Assembly (NCBI RefSeq): GCF_003286125.1
Contig: NZ_QMED01000010.1
Coordinates: 1-64,000 of the forward strand
Length of the DNA: 64,000 nt
Reading direction: 5' to 3'
Origin: Algibacillus agarilyticus
GTDB taxonomy: Bacteria; Pseudomonadota; Gammaproteobacteria; Enterobacterales; Alteromonadaceae
Part shown: one piece after another, positions 37,291 through 46,933 of the stretch
Numbering within the stretch: the stretch's first letter is position 1
Layout: each line of letters starts with the position of its first letter
The notes under the pieces: model-generated
The model's database searches: none
The model's input: the letters and a program-made list of their open reading frames with translations, nothing else
What the model was told of the DNA's origin: nothing
Position numbers and translations under genes: made by a program

Positions 37291-39866
37291 GCGCCCTCAG
37301 GGTCAGTGTCGAGTGCACTGACCAACTCAACTGCCGATTGAAAATAACGTCCTTGCCCAAACTGACATCCTCGGTTTTGCAAACAAGTAAACTCTTGAGC
37401 GCTTTCAACCCCTTCAGCAATAACACGATAGTCAGCCGTTTTACCTATTTGTAACACAATATCGGTAAAATTTTGTATTTTTTCATCGACCGGTAATTTT
37501 GCAACGACCTGTTTATCAATCTTAACGAAATCGACCACCGCCGAAAATAAAATGTTCATAGAACCACTACCGGCGCCAAAATCATCTAGCGCAACTTTAA
37601 CCCCAACTTTTTTAAGCAAAGCAAAAACCTGAATAGCAGAGGCATAATCAGCTAATGTATTTTCTGAAAACTCCAAAACTAAACGGCTATTATCAATATT
37701 AGCTTCATCAAGAAGCGCAACAACCGCTTTTAACTGTGAATTATTTTGTATAATTCGTCCGCTTATATTCACGGCGACTAACGTTTTTTCATCGGCAAAA
37801 GTGTCACTTTGAATAATCAGGATCGCGGCTTTAAGCGCTAACATATCAATATCAAAAATAACGCCAGTTTCTTCGGCTAACGCCATAAAATCATCTGGCA
37901 ATAACAAACCTCGAGTGGGATGCTGCCAACGGGCAAGCGCTTCAACAGCCAGTAATTCTTGCTTTGAGAAATCAACAATGGGCTGAAAAGCAAATTCAAC
38001 TTGTTCTTGTTTTAATGCACGACGCAGCTCAGTTTCTAACGATAACTTATCAACTAAAGCTTGGTGTAAACTTTCATCAAACACCACATAGCAACCGCGA
38101 CCTAAATTTTTAGCTTCGTACATAGCCGCATCTGCGTCACGCAAAACGTCAGTTGAAGACGTATAGTTATGTAATGAGCTAGTCAACCCAATACTTGAAC
38201 CGGCATATAATTCATTGCCCTGAATCGTAAAAGGCACCGTTAAAGCGTCAACAATCTGTGCTGCAATCGTTTCGGCATCTTTTAATGACAACGCAGAATT
38301 CAGCAAGATAACAAATTCATCACCACCTAGGCGCGCCAAAAGATCATCTTTTTGCAAACAACTCGCGATCCGTTGGCTCACTTGTACTAAAAACTCATCA
38401 CCAACATGATGGCCAAAAGTATCATTTATAATTTTGAAGCGATCTAAATCAATAAACAAAACAAAATAAAGCGCGCAATCAGATTCGGAACACGTCACTA
38501 TTTTATGGCGCAGAGCTTGACTAAAAAAAGCGCGGTTGGGTAAACCCGTTAACGTATCGTGATGCGCTTCATGGTATAGCTTAGCCTCGATTTTTTTACG
38601 TTCTTCAATTTGCAAAAACAAATCTTGATTTACATTATATAACGCTTGTGTACGCGCATTAACAATACGCTCTAGTTCTTCATTTGAACGAGTTAACGCT
38701 TGTTGCGACATGATTCTAAATATGGCTAAACCAATATGATTAGCAACATAACGAATAATTTCGATATCTTCTTTTTGATAGCGAATACCATGTTTATAAC
38801 TTTGTACCGCAATAACGCCCGCAACTTTATCATCGATAACTAAAGGGGCACCTAACCACGCAGTAAAGCCCTGAGCTTGTAACTGATGTAATTCTGTGGG
38901 CTCATAAGCCACTTCACCTCGAAGATTAAATAACATTAAACGTTCATGATCAAACAACTGAGCCTCACCTGAACGAATGACGAATTCAATCATGCCATGT
39001 GCAAAGGCTCGCTGATTTGGCTTGCTTGTGAAGGTATCTTGATAATAAGGAAAAAATATATCGTGATTATCATCCGTTAATTGCGCTACATAAAAATTAT
39101 CAGCATGAATGAGCCGCGCTAAGATCTCGTGCACATTTTTATAAAAATGGGCCAAACTTAGACTGGCACAAGATTGCTCACTAATTTCAATTAACGCATT
39201 TTGTACTTTTTCATAATGTTTACGCTGCTGAATTTCACTTTTTAACGCATAGTTAGCACGCTTGAGTTCGAGTGTTTGCCGCTGTATTTCAGATTCAAGC
39301 AATTGCTTTTGTTTAACTCGGTCTATCGCATGAATAATATGATCAGCAACAAACTGTAAAACATTGGTATCACGCGGGTTAAACGTAATAGCACAATCGT
39401 AAGACTGTATAACCAAAGCGCCGATCGCTTTATCATTTCTTAATAAAGGCACCCCTAACCAGCTATGTGATGCGGTACTCACTTGCGTGATTTGCCCTGA
39501 CTCTAACAATTGTTTTTTATTTTCAGGGTTACAAAGTAAAGGCTTGTTGTTACGAACAACCCAACCGGTTAACCCGTATTCAAAGAGAGATGAGACTAAA
39601 AGATGATCACACGTCTCGTCTTGATGCTCATCTGAGAAGTAAGCAACTTTGATGTCTCGATTATCAGGGTCTCGAAAAACAATATAAAAATTAGGTACGG
39701 CCATCAGCTGAGTAACGATTTGATGCGCCTGAGGGTAAAAGTCATTAATATCAGTAACATGACTGGCAAGCTCTGACACTTGCATGAGTGCAGCTTGTAC
39801 ACTTTTAGCTCTTTTATACAATGTTGATACAAGCTTTGAACGAGATGCTCTTACAGGTAATTCCAT
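37254..39866 (-). CDS. GAF-GAF-GGDEF-EAL bifunctional c-di-GMP signalling protein
   Basis: 870 residues from the ATG at 39866 (the frame stays open to 39932). Two GAF sensor domains (about 25-185 and 225-400) are linked by coiled coils. The GGDEF domain (about 430-590) has an intact [11 protein letters not shown], but no RxxD inhibitory site five residues before it (QKDD there). The EAL domain (about 605-860) keeps [46 protein letters not shown] and GQGRYF, the residues needed for phosphodiesterase activity. Both activities are possible; the net sign is not visible. No TM segment, so cytoplasmic. Its 3' end overlaps rep by 37 bases. Confidence 0.94.
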   Translation of the reverse strand: MELPVRASRSKLVSTLYKRAKSVQAALMQVSELASHVTDINDFYPQAHQIVTQLMAVPNFYIVFRDPDNRDIKVAYFSDEHQDETCDHLLVSSLFEYGLTGWVVRNNKPLLCNPENKKQLLESGQITQVSTASHSWLGVPLLRNDKAIGALVIQSYDCAITFNPRDTNVLQFVADHIIHAIDRVKQKQLLESEIQRQTLELKRANYALKSEIQQRKHYEKVQNALIEISEQSCASLSLAHFYKNVHEILARLIHADNFYVAQLTDDNHDIFFPYYQDTFTSKPNQRAFAHGMIEFVIRSGEAQLFDHERLMLFNLRGEVAYEPTELHQLQAQGFTAWLGAPLVIDDKVAGVIAVQSYKHGIRYQKEDIEIIRYVANHIGLAIFRIMSQQALTRSNEELERIVNARTQALYNVNQDLFLQIEERKKIEAKLYHEAHHDTLTGLPNRAFFSQALRHKIVTCSESDCALYFVLFIDLDRFKIINDTFGHHVGDEFLVQVSQRIASCLQKDDLLARLGGDEFVILLNSALSLKDAETIAAQIVDALTVPFTIQGNELYAGSSIGLTSSLHNYTSSTDVLRDADAAMYEAKNLGRGCYVVFDESLHQALVDKLSLETELRRALKQEQVEFAFQPIVDFSKQELLAVEALARWQHPTRGLLLPDDFMALAEETGVIFDIDMLALKAAILIIQSDTFADEKTLVAVNISGRIIQNNSQLKAVVALLDEANIDNSRLVLEFSENTLADYASAIQVFALLKKVGVKVALDDFGAGSGSMNILFSAVVDFVKIDKQVVAKLPVDEKIQNFTDIVLQIGKTADYRVIAEGVESAQEFTCLQNRGCQFGQGRYFQSAVELVSALDTDPEGAYGFSIARKLAI

Positions 39867-40163
39867 TAGCCTACTAATTTTTATTATTATCGTTTGCAGC
39901 ACGCAAATAAACATGACTAACTCATCAAACACCCTAAAAGAGTCAACCGTTTGTTATATTGCCATTATTTTGTCTTGTTATAGTATCGGCTAATACGGCA
40001 TTAAATTTAACCCAAAATTAAACGGGTCACATTTTAAGCATATTAGACATATTTTTTAAACCATTTTGTGTCAACCAAGTCACAAAAAATTGAATTTTTT
40101 AAGATTTCAGACATAAAAAAAGCTGCCTAAGCAGCTTTATTACAAAACAAGATTTAATCTTGT
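39867..40163. other. Upstream region of the c-di-GMP gene and downstream region of cytochrome c5
   Basis: 297 bases, no gene. Apart from the cytochrome terminator at 40114-40140, only AT-rich sequence is seen; the promoter of the GGDEF-EAL gene must lie within it. Confidence 0.4.
40114..40140 (-). terminator. Terminator of the cytochrome c5 gene
   Basis: Stem AAAGCTGC/GCAGCTTT with loop of four bases; read on the minus strand it is followed by seven T. Confidence 0.85.
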
Positions 40164-40565
40164 TTATACACCTTCAAGCATATGCTCAATTGCGCCTTTT
40201 ATTTCATCGTCAGAACAGTCCATACATGAACCTTTTGCTGGCATCGCATTAAAACCGTTTATGGCATGCTTAAGCAACACATCAAAGCCTTGTGCCTGAC
40301 GTGGCTGCCAATCAGCAGAATTACCTGGTTTTGGTGCACCCATCACACCCGCACCGTGACAAGCAATACAAAAAGAATTATAAACATCAGAACCGGCTCT
40401 TGCTCCGCCCTTTTTTTCAGGCTCCGCACCGGCAATATAAACAGAGCCAACAGGCTGTGTTCTTTCGCTTACTGCTTTTTCGCTTAAATCAACTTCAGTA
40501 GCAAAAACACTGGCGCTGAATAAAGCTGCAACTAGGCTAGCTGCAATAAATTTTGATTGGCTCAC
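40164..40565 (-). CDS. Periplasmic cytochrome c5 family protein
   Basis: 133 residues from a GTG start at 40565, which has GGAG eight bases upstream; the longer frame to 40613 is not supported. A signal peptide (KFIAASLVAALFSASVFA) precedes a single haem domain with CIACH (near residue 74) and an axial Met expected in GFNAMPAKG. The extra C-terminal pair of cysteines in GSCMDCSDDEI is typical of the cytochrome c5/c555-like group. It carries electrons in the periplasm; the partner is not evident. The MITE-like element at 40667-40796 lies about 100 bases upstream of its start. Confidence 0.93.
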   Translation of the reverse strand: MSQSKFIAASLVAALFSASVFATEVDLSEKAVSERTQPVGSVYIAGAEPEKKGGARAGSDVYNSFCIACHGAGVMGAPKPGNSADWQPRQAQGFDVLLKHAINGFNAMPAKGSCMDCSDDEIKGAIEHMLEGV

Positions 40566-40666
40566 TAAGATACTCCGTAACAAAGCTTTTAAAATTCTTA
40601 AAATCTCCCACAATTATACCTTAATAACTTCAAGATGCTAGAGAGTGTTTATTTTTCATCCCTTTC

Positions 40667-40796
40667 TATAGTCAAAGCGATCGGGTTTTAGGGGGAAGCA
40701 GTCAAGCTTCGAGACCCCATGAGCATATGCTCTACTATGTGATTGGGGCGAGTAAGCGCTGACAATGAACCATAAAACCTGAGCGAGAAGACTATA
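40667..40796. mobile_element. MITE-like element, short copy (130 bp)
   Basis: Same termini as the copy at 15886-16110: it begins TATAGTCAAAGCGATCGGGT and ends AGCGAGAAGACTATA. The right ~98 bases are identical except for about one base. The central hairpin module is missing, replaced by about eight bases (GAAGCAGT). It stands between the cytochrome c5 gene and the end of the glycosyltransferase gene, both on the minus strand. An incomplete copy of the short dispersed repeat (40621-40643) lies directly beside it, as at the other copy. Confidence 0.75.
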
Positions 40797-40820
40797 TGTT
40801 GCAGCTCAATGTAAAGCTAA

Positions 40821-41873
40821 CTATTTAAGGTTGTTCTCTTGCACCACACGATCGAACATCTTAATCACCCGATCGACACTGATAGCTTGCATTAAGTTTT
40901 CACCTTTTACGCGTTTCCCCCATTTGGCTTGCGCGGCCGAAACAGCAAATTGCGCTTGTAGCATCTGATGATAAACCTCAACGACATAATCTAAATAAAG
41001 ATAAGGCCCCGTTCGAGCCGGGTTGCTGTGCGCGTACAAACCAATGACAGGAGTTTGTTGAGTCACCGCCATATGTGCAGGCCCGGTATCAGGCGCTAAA
41101 ACTAAATCGGCTTCGCCGAGCAACGCAAGCAATTGCTTTAGCGTTGTTTGACCCACTAAATTAGTCACGGGTACTTGGCAGTTTTTTATAATAGCGGTCG
41201 CTAATGACGTTTCCATCGTCGTTGGCCCACCGCTTAATATCACGTTAAAACCTTGCTTAACCGCATGGTCAGCTAATTCGGCGTAACGTTCTGGCAACCA
41301 ATTACGTTCAGCTTTGCTAGCCGCCGCAGCAATAACAAATAAAGGTTTGTCCGGCGATTTTTGTTCAGCAGCCCATGTTTTATCGGCTTGAGAAATGGGT
41401 ATTTGCCACTTAGGCTGAAAATCAGGCACACCAATCGCGGCGGTAAATGCTTTAAAGCCATCATATACATGTGGCTGTACAACAGGTTTTATCGTTTTAT
41501 TAACAGCCAAACTATGCAGCTCTTTGCTTAATGCGTTATTAAAACCTATTTTTTGCTTGGCTTTAATCACCATCGCTGCTAAGTTTGCTCGCAGAGCGAC
41601 TTGCATATGTAACAACACATCGAACGTTTCCGGCAAATCGCGCCTTAATTTTTTATAGGCGGCGAGCCCCTGTTTTTTATTAAAAATAATAAACTTTACA
41701 TTAGGTAAATCACCGATGAGCATCGCCTCAACTTGACCAATAACCCAAGTGATTTTTGCATCGGGATAATATTGCTGAATAGCTTGTACACTCGCCACCG
41801 CATGACACACATCACCAATAGCAGAAAGCCTGAGAATACAAATAGAGCGGTAAGAAGGTACAACACTAGACAT
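40821..41873 (-). CDS. LPS heptosyltransferase-like glycosyltransferase, family GT9
   Basis: 350 residues from the ATG at 41873 (the frame stays open to 41936). GT-B fold with the GT9 opening ILRLSAIGDVCHAVASVQAI, a middle CDP/ADP-heptose-like region VIAAAASKAERNWLPERYAEL, and the nucleotide-sugar site LVLAPDTGPAHMAVTQQTPVIGLY followed by SNPARTGPY. It adds heptose or another sugar to the LPS inner core at the cytoplasmic face. The exact branch (WaaC, WaaF or WaaQ) cannot be set from sequence alone. It diverges from kdkA and forms part of the core block with waaA. Confidence 0.88.
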   Translation of the reverse strand: MSSVVPSYRSICILRLSAIGDVCHAVASVQAIQQYYPDAKITWVIGQVEAMLIGDLPNVKFIIFNKKQGLAAYKKLRRDLPETFDVLLHMQVALRANLAAMVIKAKQKIGFNNALSKELHSLAVNKTIKPVVQPHVYDGFKAFTAAIGVPDFQPKWQIPISQADKTWAAEQKSPDKPLFVIAAAASKAERNWLPERYAELADHAVKQGFNVILSGGPTTMETSLATAIIKNCQVPVTNLVGQTTLKQLLALLGEADLVLAPDTGPAHMAVTQQTPVIGLYAHSNPARTGPYLYLDYVVEVYHQMLQAQFAVSAAQAKWGKRVKGENLMQAISVDRVIKMFDRVVQENNLK

Positions 41874-41997
41874 AGAAACGTTTACGTTATGATAGTTTAA
41901 AATAAGCAGTATACCGACAGCCTTTAATTTTATCACTGCAGTTTATAAAAATAGTAGGTAAAATACCGTTATCCCTGATTTAGCAAAGATTGCAATC

Positions 41998-42726
41998 GTG
42001 CCAAGTATTTTACCCAAACAAGAAAAAGCTTACCTCATCACTGCGCAAGACAGCCCTGTCGACATTAATCTTGATTGGTTTAAACCATCGCATTGGCAAG
42101 CACAAAAAAAAATAACGGGTCATTCTGCAGGTCGAAATATTACTTATTTTTTTCAAGAAAATAAGACTCAATATGTACTTAGACATTACTACCGGGGCGG
42201 ATTAATAGGTAAGATATTAACCGATGCCTATGTCTTTTTAGGCTTAAAAAATACACGCGTATATCGTGAGTTTGCTTTGCTAGAAGAAATGCAGCGACTT
42301 AATTTACCGGTCCCAATTCCAGTGGCAGCCAAAATAAGTCAAAACTTTCACCTCTACCGTGCCGATATCATTATGCAGCAAATACCGCATGCACAAGATT
42401 TATCACAACGATTATTAACCGACATACTCACAGATAATGATTGGCAAACGATTGGCACAACATTGGCTAAATTTCATAATGCTGGTATCTATCATGCTGA
42501 TTTAAACATTCATAACATTATGATCGATGATGAAAAAAAAGTTTGGTTAATCGATTTTGATCGTGGGCAGAAAAAGAAGATTGCCACCCAATGGCAACAA
42601 GCCAATATGAGCCGACTTTTACGCTCATTTAATAAAGAAAAAATGAAAAACAGCCAGCTAAATTGGAATGAACAAGCTTGGCTTACATTAGAGTCAGCTT
42701 ATTTTAACGCGCTAGTAGCGACTTAA
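41998..42726 (+). CDS. kdkA: 3-deoxy-D-manno-octulosonic acid (Kdo) kinase
   Basis: Phosphorylates the 4-position of lipid A-linked Kdo. 242 residues with a kinase-like fold: VLRHYYRGGLIGKIL near residue 60, ALLEEMQRLNLPVPIPVA, then the catalytic loop HADLNIHNIMID near 165 and LIDFDRGQKK. KdkA organisms usually carry a monofunctional Kdo transferase and a single phosphorylated Kdo, which fits waaA next door. Start GTG at 41998, without a clear ribosome site, so the start is uncertain. It overlaps the waaA 3' end by 23 bases. Confidence 0.95.
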   Translation: MPSILPKQEKAYLITAQDSPVDINLDWFKPSHWQAQKKITGHSAGRNITYFFQENKTQYVLRHYYRGGLIGKILTDAYVFLGLKNTRVYREFALLEEMQRLNLPVPIPVAAKISQNFHLYRADIIMQQIPHAQDLSQRLLTDILTDNDWQTIGTTLAKFHNAGIYHADLNIHNIMIDDEKKVWLIDFDRGQKKKIATQWQQANMSRLLRSFNKEKMKNSQLNWNEQAWLTLESAYFNALVAT

Positions 42727-43969
42727 CTTCTTGCAAACATCGATCAACCGCACCTTGATTATGCTTAACAAACTGCAAGCCGGCTTCACCGCCTGTTTCA
42801 ATTAAAGACGGGTTAGAAAACAAGATCTCAAGGTGTTCAGCTAGCTCGCCTTCATTGTGCACAAACTGTAATGCCTGTTCAGCATTAAGCGCTTCGGCTA
42901 TTTCAACACAGTTACCATAATACGGCCCCATTAAAATAGGTTTACTTAATATCGCCGGTTCAAGCGGATTATGCCCGCCAATATCAACCAAACTACCTCC
43001 CACATAAGCAACAGAGGCCAGTTGATAAAATGGCATTGCTTCACCCATCGAATCAAGCAACCAAATACAATCGTTTGATGCCACGCTTTCGCCACTGCTG
43101 CGTGTTTTAAAGTTAATATTTTCATTAGCTAAATAACGAGCAACCTCACCAAATCGCTCAGAATGACGAGGCATCAGTAATAACAACGCATCAGGCTGAG
43201 TTTGCAGTAATAATTGATGCGCTTTAATAACCTGTTGATACTCCACAGGATGCACACTCGCCGCCATCCAAATTTTGCGTGGCGTTTCAACTAAATGACT
43301 CAACGCCTTTTGCTCGTGATCTAAGTGAGCTGAAACCGCAAGTTCAAATTTCATATTGCCCATGACTTCGACTTTAGGCACATTAAGCCATTTATAACGA
43401 TCCGCTTCATTACTAGACTGCGCTCCAACCCAGTGAAGCTGACTAAACAAGGGATCAAACAAAGCGGGTTTAGCGGAATATTTTTTATATGATTTTTCAG
43501 TCATGCGGCCATTAACAATCATACAAGGTGTATTATTTTTAGCTAAAGCGGCAAACCAATTAGGCCACAACTCAACTTCAACAAAAATGGAAACACTCGG
43601 GTTAACTCGGTGACAAAAGCGTTTAACCGCCCCTAAAAAGTCAAGCGGCGCTAATAACTGCGTAACATCATGTGATGAAAATGCACGGCGAATTTCAGCC
43701 GAGCCGGCAGGTGTGGTGTTTGTCACAACAATGGTTGTTGAAGGAAAAGCCTTTTTAACCGCTTTTATTAAGGGAGTAGCAGCCTTGCTTTCACCTAATG
43801 AAGCACAATGAAAATGAATAACTTGCGTTGCGTTTTCAAACTTAAAAAAACCTAAGCGTTGAAAAAAACCACGAAAATAACGAGAATCTTTTAAACCACG
43901 TTTAATAAAATAAACTAAAACCAGCGGAAAAATTAAATATAAAAAAGCACTATAAAAAAAACGATTCAA
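42704..43969 (-). CDS. waaA: Kdo transferase (3-deoxy-D-manno-octulosonic acid transferase)
   Basis: Adds Kdo to lipid IVA at the inner membrane. 421 residues, GT-B fold: an N-terminal membrane anchor (FYSAFLYLIFPLVLVYFI), VIHFHCASLGESKAATPLI, VEVELWPNWF, the KPILMGPYYGN donor region and GGHNPLEPA. Converges with kdkA and overlaps it tail to tail. Whether it adds one or two Kdo residues is not readable, but kdkA next to it suggests one. Confidence 0.96.
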   Translation of the reverse strand: MNRFFYSAFLYLIFPLVLVYFIKRGLKDSRYFRGFFQRLGFFKFENATQVIHFHCASLGESKAATPLIKAVKKAFPSTTIVVTNTTPAGSAEIRRAFSSHDVTQLLAPLDFLGAVKRFCHRVNPSVSIFVEVELWPNWFAALAKNNTPCMIVNGRMTEKSYKKYSAKPALFDPLFSQLHWVGAQSSNEADRYKWLNVPKVEVMGNMKFELAVSAHLDHEQKALSHLVETPRKIWMAASVHPVEYQQVIKAHQLLLQTQPDALLLLMPRHSERFGEVARYLANENINFKTRSSGESVASNDCIWLLDSMGEAMPFYQLASVAYVGGSLVDIGGHNPLEPAILSKPILMGPYYGNCVEIAEALNAEQALQFVHNEGELAEHLEILFSNPSLIETGGEAGLQFVKHNQGAVDRCLQEVKSLLAR

Positions 43970-44393
43970 AATAACGGCCTCATTAAAATAAGGCTGACAT
44001 CATAAACCATTTAATACTTAATCTTTGATTATTAGTAATTAAATTTTGCATCCGACTTTGATCAACCCCAATTATCGAAATTTTAATATTTATAGCCTAG
44101 TAACTGAACGTCCTAGTTTCTTTGTTAATAGTTTAAGAACATTATTTCGCAGGGATGACAATTGTAGTCATCAGTATCGAAGAAAGAAACAGTATTATCA
44201 TTAATTGCATGAGCAGCATCTATAAAATTTATTCCTAAAAACGCCGCGGAATGTCGAGTCGATTATTGAATAGACAGCATTTATCTAGATTGACAGCACA
44301 ACAGTCAATCACAAACTTATTTTAAGGGGTTGTTTATTTTATGTAAATCTATACACTTCGCGTCGATTTTTATAATTAAGGAAAATATTTAAA
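43970..44393. other. Intergenic region waaA / secreted protein gene
   Basis: 424 bases, no gene. It contains GATTGACAG...CTGTCAATC-like inverted pieces (ATTGACAGCACAACAGTCAAT at 44288-44308 with arms ATTGAC/GTCAAT) close to the following gene. Otherwise AT-rich with no recognised site. Confidence 0.4.
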
Positions 44394-44759
44394 ATGAAAA
44401 AAACTATTTGTGCTTTATCGTTATGCATTTCATTTAATTCTTTTGCAGGTTGTTGTGATTGGGTTAAAAATTTAGAAGTTAAAGCTTATGGTACAACCTG
44501 GGATCCTTCTTTAATACATATTGAAACGATAAATTCCTCTCCGGTATATCGATTTTCAAACGGAGTTGTACTCGGTTGTTCTGCTGCTCAAGCGGGGCAC
44601 TTCTATTATCCAAATATGGAAAATGCTCTTTCTGATAAAATAATTAAAGGGATAGCAGCAGCTTATCATTCAGGTAAAAAAGTAGATCTTTGGGTTACAA
44701 AATACGAGTATTGTAGAACGGAAGGTGCAAAAATCGAAGGATATAAAGTTCACGATTAA
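44394..44759 (+). CDS. Small secreted protein of unknown function
   Basis: 121 residues. A signal peptide (KKTICALSLCISFNSFA) with cleavage near residue 18 leaves a mature protein of about 103 residues that begins GCCDWVKNLEVKAYG. It has cysteines in GCC, LGCSAAQ and YEYCRTEG, which can pair in the periplasm. The pattern (a strand-rich first half, then SDKIIKGIAAAYHSGKKVDLWVT) is like the many small secreted proteins of Vibrio and Alteromonas with an OB-like fold, but I cannot name a family. Base composition and codon use (many ATA, TTA and AGA) are more AT-rich than neighbours, a sign of transfer. Good AAGGA ribosome site. The next gene follows after 95 bases. Confidence 0.75.
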   Translation: MKKTICALSLCISFNSFAGCCDWVKNLEVKAYGTTWDPSLIHIETINSSPVYRFSNGVVLGCSAAQAGHFYYPNMENALSDKIIKGIAAAYHSGKKVDLWVTKYEYCRTEGAKIEGYKVHD

Positions 44760-44854
44760 TTAAAATTATTGAAACAGATAAAGAGTTCTTGGGAATTAAC
44801 GAGAACTTTTTCAGTTAATTTTGAAGCGTAGTTAGAATTAAGGAAATAACAATA

Positions 44855-46378
44855 ATGAAATACTTTTTTGCTTTATGCGTATTGTTTTCGCTATTCGCAG
44901 CTATTGAAGCAAAAGCTGAGTTTGGATCTCAACTTTATAACTTGTCACCTGAAATTAAAACGCCTGCAGGTTTTAAAAATCAAGATTTTGCTTTAATAGC
45001 CCCCCCGTTATTAGTTAAGAACCCTGAAAATATTAATCCATCATTGAAATCTAGAGCGCTACTTGAATTATATGCTTATGAGAAGGTTCCAGGCTATAGT
45101 GCTGTTTTTAATGTTCCTGCCCCTAAGGTTGAAGGGCTTCAACTCTCATTATCTGGTGGTGATTTCTCATATATTCGTTCTGATTATTTTGAATTAAATC
45201 CTAATATAGTACACCAATTCACACCTGAATTTTGGGGCGATGTAATAAGTATTCTTTGGTCTGCTACTTCTAACTTAGATTTAAGTGGGGGATCAAAGGC
45301 TCTCAAAGCTTTAGATTATGGTATTTTCAAGAAAGGAGATCATCACCCTAAATTAGAAGCAAAGAGAACTCCAGGTAAAAGTGGTGATAAAAACATTTTT
45401 TATTACATGGATCGAGGGTGGACTTGCACTCCTGATTTTATAGAAGAGCTTCTTCAGAGTTCAACATGTTTCCCACCTTGGGATGCTCCAAAAAACGATA
45501 CCTTTCAGCTAGTGCGATTTTTTGTTGATTTTGATCCAAGAACTAATTACTACCGAGATCTCATATTGCGTGGTGAAGATCCATCTTTGAATCCTAAAAT
45601 TGATGGTTCAATATCTACAAAACAAAAAATAGAAAATTTGGATAAAAAAATACCAACAATGCAAAGAGATGAAGCTTATTTCACTTATTTTTCAATAAGT
45701 GATTTGAGCAGTATAAGTAATTATGATAATAAAATAGGGGAAATTAAAACTAATAAAGGATGTTTGTTACAATTTGAGGAGAAAGGTTTTAAATCAAAAT
45801 CCCTAAGCTACATTAATTTAAGTGATAACTCTAATACATTTGGTTTCACGCAATTCTCAGGCATTCCTGATTTGAGTGGTTTTTTTAATGTACCGCGAAG
45901 TAGTTTTGTTCCTAGAGAAGAACTTGTTAGCTCATTATTTCTAGATACATCCTTAGCTAACTTAGTAACCGGAGACACTAGCAAGCCATGCACTAAAGAT
46001 TCATATGTACAACTGCATAAAAATAGCAATCTTACTGGAGAAGTGATTTTTATTCCGCCAACAGTTAACTTTGTGCCTTCACTTGATTCCTTTTCAAATT
46101 ATAACGACCAAACACAGGGTGTTTCAATACCAGATAAAACATGCGTGCTTTTACATGCAGATAATGACTTTAAAGGTGCAGTTGAAGTATTTAATCGGCC
46201 TGGAAAGTTTGAAACTAAGCTTAAAAATAGTGTATCTTCTGTAAGTATATTCCCTTTTGATGGAATAAGCTCATATGCTGAGCAATCTAATATTCCATCA
46301 GCATGCTTTAATATTGAGCAGGATCCTAGGGAAAGAAACATAGCACTCTTAGATTTACTAACTACCATTATTCTATAA
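44855..46378 (+). CDS. Secreted protein with a crystallin-like C-terminal region, function unknown
   Basis: 507 residues. The signal peptide (YFFALCVLFSLFAAIEAKA) is clear. The N-terminal two thirds (20-300) match nothing I know. Its cysteines pair plausibly in WTCTPDF and STCFPPW. The C-terminal part has two segments of the beta/gamma-crystallin Greek-key type: CLLQFEEKGFKSKSLSYINL near 305 and CVLLHADNDFKGAVEVFNRP near 430, the latter ending NSVSSVSIFP, the usual closing signature. Such domains bind calcium and occur in secreted proteins. AT-rich like the gene before it, with an AAGGA site and an AT hairpin after the stop. Toxin, adhesin and enzyme are all open. Confidence 0.7.
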   Translation: MKYFFALCVLFSLFAAIEAKAEFGSQLYNLSPEIKTPAGFKNQDFALIAPPLLVKNPENINPSLKSRALLELYAYEKVPGYSAVFNVPAPKVEGLQLSLSGGDFSYIRSDYFELNPNIVHQFTPEFWGDVISILWSATSNLDLSGGSKALKALDYGIFKKGDHHPKLEAKRTPGKSGDKNIFYYMDRGWTCTPDFIEELLQSSTCFPPWDAPKNDTFQLVRFFVDFDPRTNYYRDLILRGEDPSLNPKIDGSISTKQKIENLDKKIPTMQRDEAYFTYFSISDLSSISNYDNKIGEIKTNKGCLLQFEEKGFKSKSLSYINLSDNSNTFGFTQFSGIPDLSGFFNVPRSSFVPREELVSSLFLDTSLANLVTGDTSKPCTKDSYVQLHKNSNLTGEVIFIPPTVNFVPSLDSFSNYNDQTQGVSIPDKTCVLLHADNDFKGAVEVFNRPGKFETKLKNSVSSVSIFPFDGISSYAEQSNIPSACFNIEQDPRERNIALLDLLTTIIL

Positions 46379-46933
46379 TTTATTTCGGTTTGTTATGAAA
46401 ATCAAGGTATAGAAGTGGGAGGGTTTAATATAATTCATCTTTATATTTGGATAAATATAAAGATGAATTATTCAGCTATAACCGACGTTTTCAAACAAAA
46501 TAAAAAATCTATTTAGATGATAGGTTCGTTTGAGTTTAAAAAGCTCTATCTGATAGTTTATTTTTACAATCAAATAGTTAGACCAAGTTTTAAACAAAAG
46601 GTGCAGGAAATATTGATCAAGAAGGAAGGAACCAATTACTTTGTAATAGTAAATATCTAAGCCACTAGTCTATTATTAAAAGTGGGATTGTATTTTTCTT
46701 GGAACTAATCAAGACAATCTCATATTGCACGCCCTTTGTAATATTTACTTCGTGAGTTTGATTTACTAACTTCACAATCCGAAAACGATCAAATCAGATA
46801 CTCCTTTCATTTTTATCTATATCATTTAAATTTAACTAAAGTTTTCAATGAAAAATTAATTTTAAGCTATTCGAAAAACACCGCTATGATAATATAGCAT
46901 TCATAGTCAACAACAAACGACAATACGACATTC
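46379..46933. other. AT-rich intergenic region before the glycosyltransferase genes
   Basis: 555 bases, no gene. It has the 17-bp hairpin at 46432-46469, a two-part hairpin GGGATTGT..ACAATCTC enclosing CTTG..CAAG near 46683-46722, and GCTAT-GATAAT-ATAGC (near 46882) close to the next gene. The composition is as AT-rich as the two secreted-protein genes, so it may belong to the same acquired segment. Confidence 0.45.
46432..46469. terminator. Long AT-rich hairpin after the crystallin-like gene
   Basis: A perfect 17-bp stem, AATTCATCTTTATATTT and its inverse, with a 4-base loop GGAT, 53 bases after the stop. No T run follows, so it may act as an mRNA 3' stabiliser as much as a terminator. Confidence 0.5.

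Noticed and set aside
46682-46722. Small RNA gene between the crystallin-like gene and the GT25 gene, from the two-part hairpin.
   Set aside because: There is no promoter match and no T run after the hairpin; left as a structural note.
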